Both the position numbers and the translations under genes were made by a program. A stretch of DNA of 9,435 bases, from contig SOIA01000051.1 in assembly GCA_004378665.1 (NCBI GenBank), positions 1 to 9,435 on the forward strand, read 5' to 3'. The notes under the pieces were generated by a model. That model was given only the letters and a program-made list of their open reading frames with translations. It was not told the DNA's origin and did not search any database. Shown in pieces: positions 6,188 to 9,435 of this stretch (position 1 is its first letter; each line of letters begins with the position of its first letter). The DNA comes from Candidatus Aminicenantota bacterium. GTDB taxonomy: Bacteria > Acidobacteriota > Aminicenantia > Aminicenantales > Aminicenantaceae.

Positions 6188-8134
6188 CTATCTCACTCTA
6201 AAACGTCTAACAACCGCAGACCTTGATCGAGTCCTGGCTTCTTCGGCGATTATTTCCAGTGAGTATTCACCGGTCTTCAATTCAGGGAGCTGAAGTTCGA
6301 GCAGCAATATGTCTGTTGCATCCCTGCTTTCAGACGAGAGAATGATCAGGGAGAGCTGAGTTTTTTCCCCGGATTTCGGGTCGATCAGGCTGGCCGTTAG
6401 ACTGATGTCCGGTTCCTGGATTCCGACAGTTGAGTAGCGCAATCCGACCAGAACTTTTGAAGTTCCTTTCTCAATTCCCTCAAACTGGGGGATGTAGTCT
6501 TCGTCCAGAAAGGGATAAAGATCAAACAGAGACACTTCTCCTTCCCTTTCCTCAGGATTTTTCTTTTTTGAAATAGTCTGATAGGAAAGTTTTTCACCCG
6601 GGACAAGCAGTACAGGCGGATAGAGTCTTATTCCGGACTGAGCAGGCTCCGGAATAGCTGCCGAGTCGGATCCGACCGCACCTTTTCCTGTCATCAGATT
6701 CCGGATGACCATCCGGCACTTGTACTCTCCGGGGGGAAGGGAAAAAATCGCATAGGTATAGATATTTTTTCGTGGCATTTCGGAGAAATCGATTTTCTTC
6801 TCATTCGAATCGACGATAATATTCTCGTCATCAAAAACAAGAGCCACGATCTCGTTCTCTTCCACTCCGACTTTTTCGATCACTTCCAGCGGGATTTTTG
6901 ATATCAGGACAATATTCGAATCCTTATCTTCCGAACAGGGAAGCGCCAATAAGGGAAATTTAATGGGTTCCTGAGAGCGGGGCTTTTCAGACAGAGCGAG
7001 GTCAAGGAGATGGAGCTTCTTCTCGAATTTGGTAAATTTTTTAAACGGCTCGGGATTGTAGTATCCACCCTGGGCGTGGACTTCATATCCCTTCTGTTTG
7101 ACCTTGACTTTGATCTCATGGTATTTGCCGTCCCATTGTTCGTTTATGTAATAGCCAAGAACATAGTAATTGCCGGTGACATTCTGAATTTCTTCGGAAA
7201 ATTGTTCGTACCGTGCCACGTCTATAAAATATTTTCCACCGGAGAGGTCGGATATCATCATCAAGGAATGATCTCCTCTTTCTCCCTGAGGTTTAGAGAG
7301 GGCCCGCATTCCTTCTGTGTTCACAGTGTAGACCGGGCAGGAGGATGAGGATAATTCTTTGCTCAGACCTTCCAGCTCAAACCGGATCGAAGGGTCATCG
7401 CTGTCATACATAAGATTTCTGTTGATCCCCGCAGAAAAAAGAATGATGTTTTTGTATCCGGGAATGTAGCGCAAGGATTTGGCAAACTTGCGCAATTCCT
7501 CGAAATAGAGAAGGATTTGCCGTTTAAGGAGTTCACGTTCTTCCACAACTCCCTCCCCTCCGTCTATTCCACCCGGGAGTTCCTTCGTCTTCTCTATGGC
7601 GGCCTTGACTTTCTCATGGTCAGTCGTGAGAAATTCGCGCACAACAAGGCCGTTCCTCGGAGAGTAGGTGAGATAGGCGAGCTCATCCGTTGGAAAGGCC
7701 TGAGTTTCGATGAAGTGGAGGGCGGCTTTCTTCGATTTGATCATTCCCAGCCCATCGTTCCTCTCGATATCCAGGAGGAGGAAAAATTTCCTGTTCAATC
7801 TGGAGGCAGTTTCCTGAGGAAGAGGGAGCGGCGTCTCCTCTAATCTTTCCTCGACCTTGGCTTCGGGTCTTTTGAGGAGATGCTTCTCAAAGTCAGTGAT
7901 CGTCTGCAGTTGGCCGTTATCGTACAGGATGAAGTCCTCTTTGGTCAGGTCGGTAATCGGGTTTCCTTTTTTATCCGTGACAAAGACCTGCACCAATTTC
8001 ATCACGACTGTCACTTCGTGCTGGAGCGCCTCCTGTTTTTTCTCTTCCTGGAGGCGTGACAAATCCAACTCCTTGAGGTCTGGATAGGCGATGAAAACCA
8101 TCAGCAGGATGAGAACGCATAAGCTCTTTTTCAT
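6188..8134 (-). CDS. VWFA-related domain secreted protein with long C-terminal extension
   Basis: 648 aa with a Sec signal peptide (Lys2-Lys3, hydrophobic 5-17). Residues about 40-360 match the acidobacterial VWFA-related family (TIGR03436 type). They begin with a beta-rich segment, VFVTDKKGNPITDLTKEDF (50-68), then YDNGQLQTI (71-79), an A-domain core starting KFFLLLDIERN (116-126), NIILFSAG (229-236), and the typical end YYVLGYY (323-329) to GGYYNP (356-361). The usual MIDAS DxSxS reads DIERN (122-126) and the later TDG-like site reads SAG, so metal binding by the classical site is doubtful. Residues about 370-648 form an extra region with short beta-rich segments and no recognised motif. 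The role is probably protein or surface binding outside the cytoplasm. The start is supported by AGGAG (minus strand, near 8145-8141) six bases before the ATG. It lies downstream of a paralogue on the same strand and is probably co-transcribed with it. Confidence 0.85.
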   Translation of the reverse strand: MKKSLCVLILLMVFIAYPDLKELDLSRLQEEKKQEALQHEVTVVMKLVQVFVTDKKGNPITDLTKEDFILYDNGQLQTITDFEKHLLKRPEAKVEERLEETPLPLPQETASRLNRKFFLLLDIERNDGLGMIKSKKAALHFIETQAFPTDELAYLTYSPRNGLVVREFLTTDHEKVKAAIEKTKELPGGIDGGEGVVEERELLKRQILLYFEELRKFAKSLRYIPGYKNIILFSAGINRNLMYDSDDPSIRFELEGLSKELSSSSCPVYTVNTEGMRALSKPQGERGDHSLMMISDLSGGKYFIDVARYEQFSEEIQNVTGNYYVLGYYINEQWDGKYHEIKVKVKQKGYEVHAQGGYYNPEPFKKFTKFEKKLHLLDLALSEKPRSQEPIKFPLLALPCSEDKDSNIVLISKIPLEVIEKVGVEENEIVALVFDDENIIVDSNEKKIDFSEMPRKNIYTYAIFSLPPGEYKCRMVIRNLMTGKGAVGSDSAAIPEPAQSGIRLYPPVLLVPGEKLSYQTISKKKNPEEREGEVSLFDLYPFLDEDYIPQFEGIEKGTSKVLVGLRYSTVGIQEPDISLTASLIDPKSGEKTQLSLIILSSESRDATDILLLELQLPELKTGEYSLEIIAEEARTRSRSAVVRRFRVR

Positions 8135-8167
8135 TCTTATCTCCTCTGTTCTTTACCGTTTCCTCGG

Positions 8168-8184
8168 ATAGACAATTTGTCGAT
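8168..8184. promoter_or_regulatory. Operator-like palindrome between the two VWFA-related genes
   Basis: The centre is GACAA-T-TTGTC (8171-8181), perfectly symmetric around 8176. The symmetry extends to 17 bp with AT at each end and one mismatched pair (8170/8182). Immediately beside it is a perfect 8-bp palindrome, ACTGCAGT (8185-8192). No good promoter hexamers accompany it, so it could be a protein-binding site, a short RNA hairpin or chance. Confidence 0.25.
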
Positions 8185-8225
8185 ACTGCAGTGCATATCC
8201 GGTCAATCTGGCTTTCATAGCTTTC

Positions 8226-9392
8226 TCAGTTCGCGAAATACCCGGCGCGGTGCGTGATCCTGTAGTTTTTATTCTTGACTTTGATCTTGATGTTCCGGAA
8301 ACTCCCGTCTCTCTTATAGTTCTTGGGTGAATAATAGATTATATAATAATTTTCCGACGCCTCCACAGCCTTCTGGAATAGGTCTGCGGCGTTCGAAGAG
8401 CTGTCTGACATTCCGCCTGTCGCTTCCGCCATTTCACTGAAGGCGCTGAAAATATCCTCTGACTGTTCCCTCCAGGTGATCGCCGAAGTCGGTCTCCCGT
8501 CCAGACTCATAGCCGGGATCTTCGTGATGTACAGGAAATGTATGGAAATGGATGAATCGGAAAATACCTGTTTGATGCGGTCGACATCAAACGCAATATC
8601 TCTTCTGTACTGCAAAAACAGGTCGGAAAGCTGAAACAGGAAATGCTGTTTGTCCTGTTCCAGGCTCATGAGTTGAACCAATGTGCCCGGGTCGATTTGA
8701 GGCATGAGCTCTTTCTGGTAGAACAGGAACACGTTTTTCTGCCCTTCCTTGGCTTTCAAGAATTCCGCAAAACCCAAAAGTTGCTCTTCATCCACTCGCC
8801 GGATGTCCTCAAGCCTGGCCAGGTGGATTTGACATATTTGAAGTGTTTGTTCGCCAGGCGCAGACATAAGGTCGCGAAGATCCCGTAATAAACTTTTATA
8901 CTCTGCGTTCCCCATGAGGGTGTCTTTTCTGATTTTGGATTTTAACTGTTTGACGATTTCTTCTTTCGGCAGAAGCTCTAAAGCTTCGCTTTTGAAGTTA
9001 TACACTTTCATCGGGGTGAAAACTGTGAGGTTATCCCCGGGTAAGAGGACGTTGTCGAAAAAGAAATCCAGGGCTTTTTCTATTTTGGGAAGATAATCCT
9101 GGATTTGAAAAAGCAGAATAAAGTTCCTTGAAGTCTCGGGAACGAACCTTTGTTTTTCTTCGCTCCTCTCGATGGCTTTCTTTTTTATCAGATAGACCGC
9201 TTCGATTTGCTGGAGAATGCCGTCCTCGTATACTTCGAAGTCGTCGATGGTTAAATTGTCCACAAATTCTCCGCTCTTGAACACTCGGACAGGGACTTCA
9301 ATGTTGATTACGAGTGTCTCATGCGTGATTTCCTGAGCAAAGAAGACTAGGCTTAGAACCGATATTGTGGCCAGCAGGATGAGTTTTTTCAA
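8226..9392 (-). CDS. VWFA-related domain secreted protein, paralogue of the downstream gene
   Basis: 388 aa from the chosen TTG start. The signal peptide is MKKLILLATISVLSLVFFAQ, with cleavage probably near 19-20. The N-terminal beta segment reads VPVRVFKSGEFVDNLTIDDF (33-52) and EVYEDGILQQI (53-63). The A-domain-like core starts NFILLFQIQDY (90-100), and the end is SENYYIIYY (346-354) to AGYFAN (383-388). These are the same landmarks as in the neighbouring 648-aa protein, so the two are diverged paralogues. This one stops where the family usually ends and lacks the C-terminal extension. Its MIDAS position is FQIQD instead of DxSxS, so no metal site is expected. The middle (about 140-280) is helical and charged. 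TTG 9392 has AGGGGAAG seven bases upstream and gives a clean signal peptide. The frame stays open to the window edge, with a GTG at 9431, so a longer N-terminus is possible. The function is probably extracytoplasmic binding; no substrate can be inferred. Confidence 0.83.
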   Translation of the reverse strand: MKKLILLATISVLSLVFFAQEITHETLVINIEVPVRVFKSGEFVDNLTIDDFEVYEDGILQQIEAVYLIKKKAIERSEEKQRFVPETSRNFILLFQIQDYLPKIEKALDFFFDNVLLPGDNLTVFTPMKVYNFKSEALELLPKEEIVKQLKSKIRKDTLMGNAEYKSLLRDLRDLMSAPGEQTLQICQIHLARLEDIRRVDEEQLLGFAEFLKAKEGQKNVFLFYQKELMPQIDPGTLVQLMSLEQDKQHFLFQLSDLFLQYRRDIAFDVDRIKQVFSDSSISIHFLYITKIPAMSLDGRPTSAITWREQSEDIFSAFSEMAEATGGMSDSSSNAADLFQKAVEASENYYIIYYSPKNYKRDGSFRNIKIKVKNKNYRITHRAGYFAN

Positions 9393-9399
9393 AGCTGTT

Positions 9400-9407
9400 C
9401 TTCCCCT
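9400..9407 (-). promoter_or_regulatory. Ribosome binding site supporting the TTG start at 9392
   Basis: On the minus strand AGGGGAAG (9407-9400) lies seven bases before TTG (9392-9390), which opens a clean signal peptide. This favours TTG over the GTG at 9431, for which no upstream site can be seen within the window. Confidence 0.45.
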
Positions 9408-9435
9408 TTTTTTGGATACGGAAACACGCACATCT

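Noticed and set aside
9431..9433. ATG on the minus strand at 9433-9431 as the start of the right-hand VWFA-related gene
   Set aside because: It is not in the reading frame of that gene. The in-frame candidates are GTG 9431 and TTG 9392.
1..9435. tRNA, rRNA, CRISPR array, transposase or toxin-antitoxin pair
   Set aside because: None was seen: no spaced direct repeats, no transposase-like protein, no small overlapping gene pair, and coding genes occupy nearly all of the window.

Overview
The window has about 47% GC by eye and looks like an Acidobacteriota-type genome, most like Candidatus Aminicenantota. The assignment rests on the gene mix, not on a marker gene: a giant Ser/Thr kinase with an extracytoplasmic TolB-like/TPR half, two 'VWFA-related' secreted proteins of the acidobacterial type, and a secreted 6-bladed beta-propeller protein. 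No RNA gene, CRISPR array, insertion sequence or phage gene was seen.

Layout: (1) 1-60, minus strand, the first 20 codons of a probable membrane signalling protein that runs off the left edge. (2) 61-346, a divergent intergenic region with an imperfect hairpin. (3) 347-3451, plus strand, a 1034-residue membrane Ser/Thr kinase. (4) 3675-4910, plus strand, a diheme cytochrome c peroxidase/MauG-family lipoprotein with a good sigma-70-type promoter just upstream. (5) 5063-6172, plus strand, a secreted 6-bladed beta-propeller protein behind a near-consensus promoter (TTGACA-N17-TATATT). (6) 6188-8134 and 8226-9392 (or further right), minus strand, two tandem VWFA-related secreted proteins. They converge on the beta-propeller gene with only 15 bp between stop codons.

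How the genes may work together: all five long genes encode proteins that are membrane-anchored or exported. The kinase would sense through its extracytoplasmic TPR half and phosphorylate cytoplasmic targets. The peroxidase would sit on a membrane facing the periplasm. The beta-propeller and VWFA-related proteins look like envelope or secreted binding proteins. The plus-strand genes have their own promoters, so they are neighbours rather than one operon. The two VWFA genes, 91 bp apart on the same strand, are probably co-transcribed.

No clear new multi-gene system is visible. The points most worth checking are the axial-ligand pattern of the diheme enzyme (Tyr where classical peroxidases have Met, and no distal His after the first heme), the loss of metal-site residues in both VWFA proteins, and a compact spacer element at 4911-5034.
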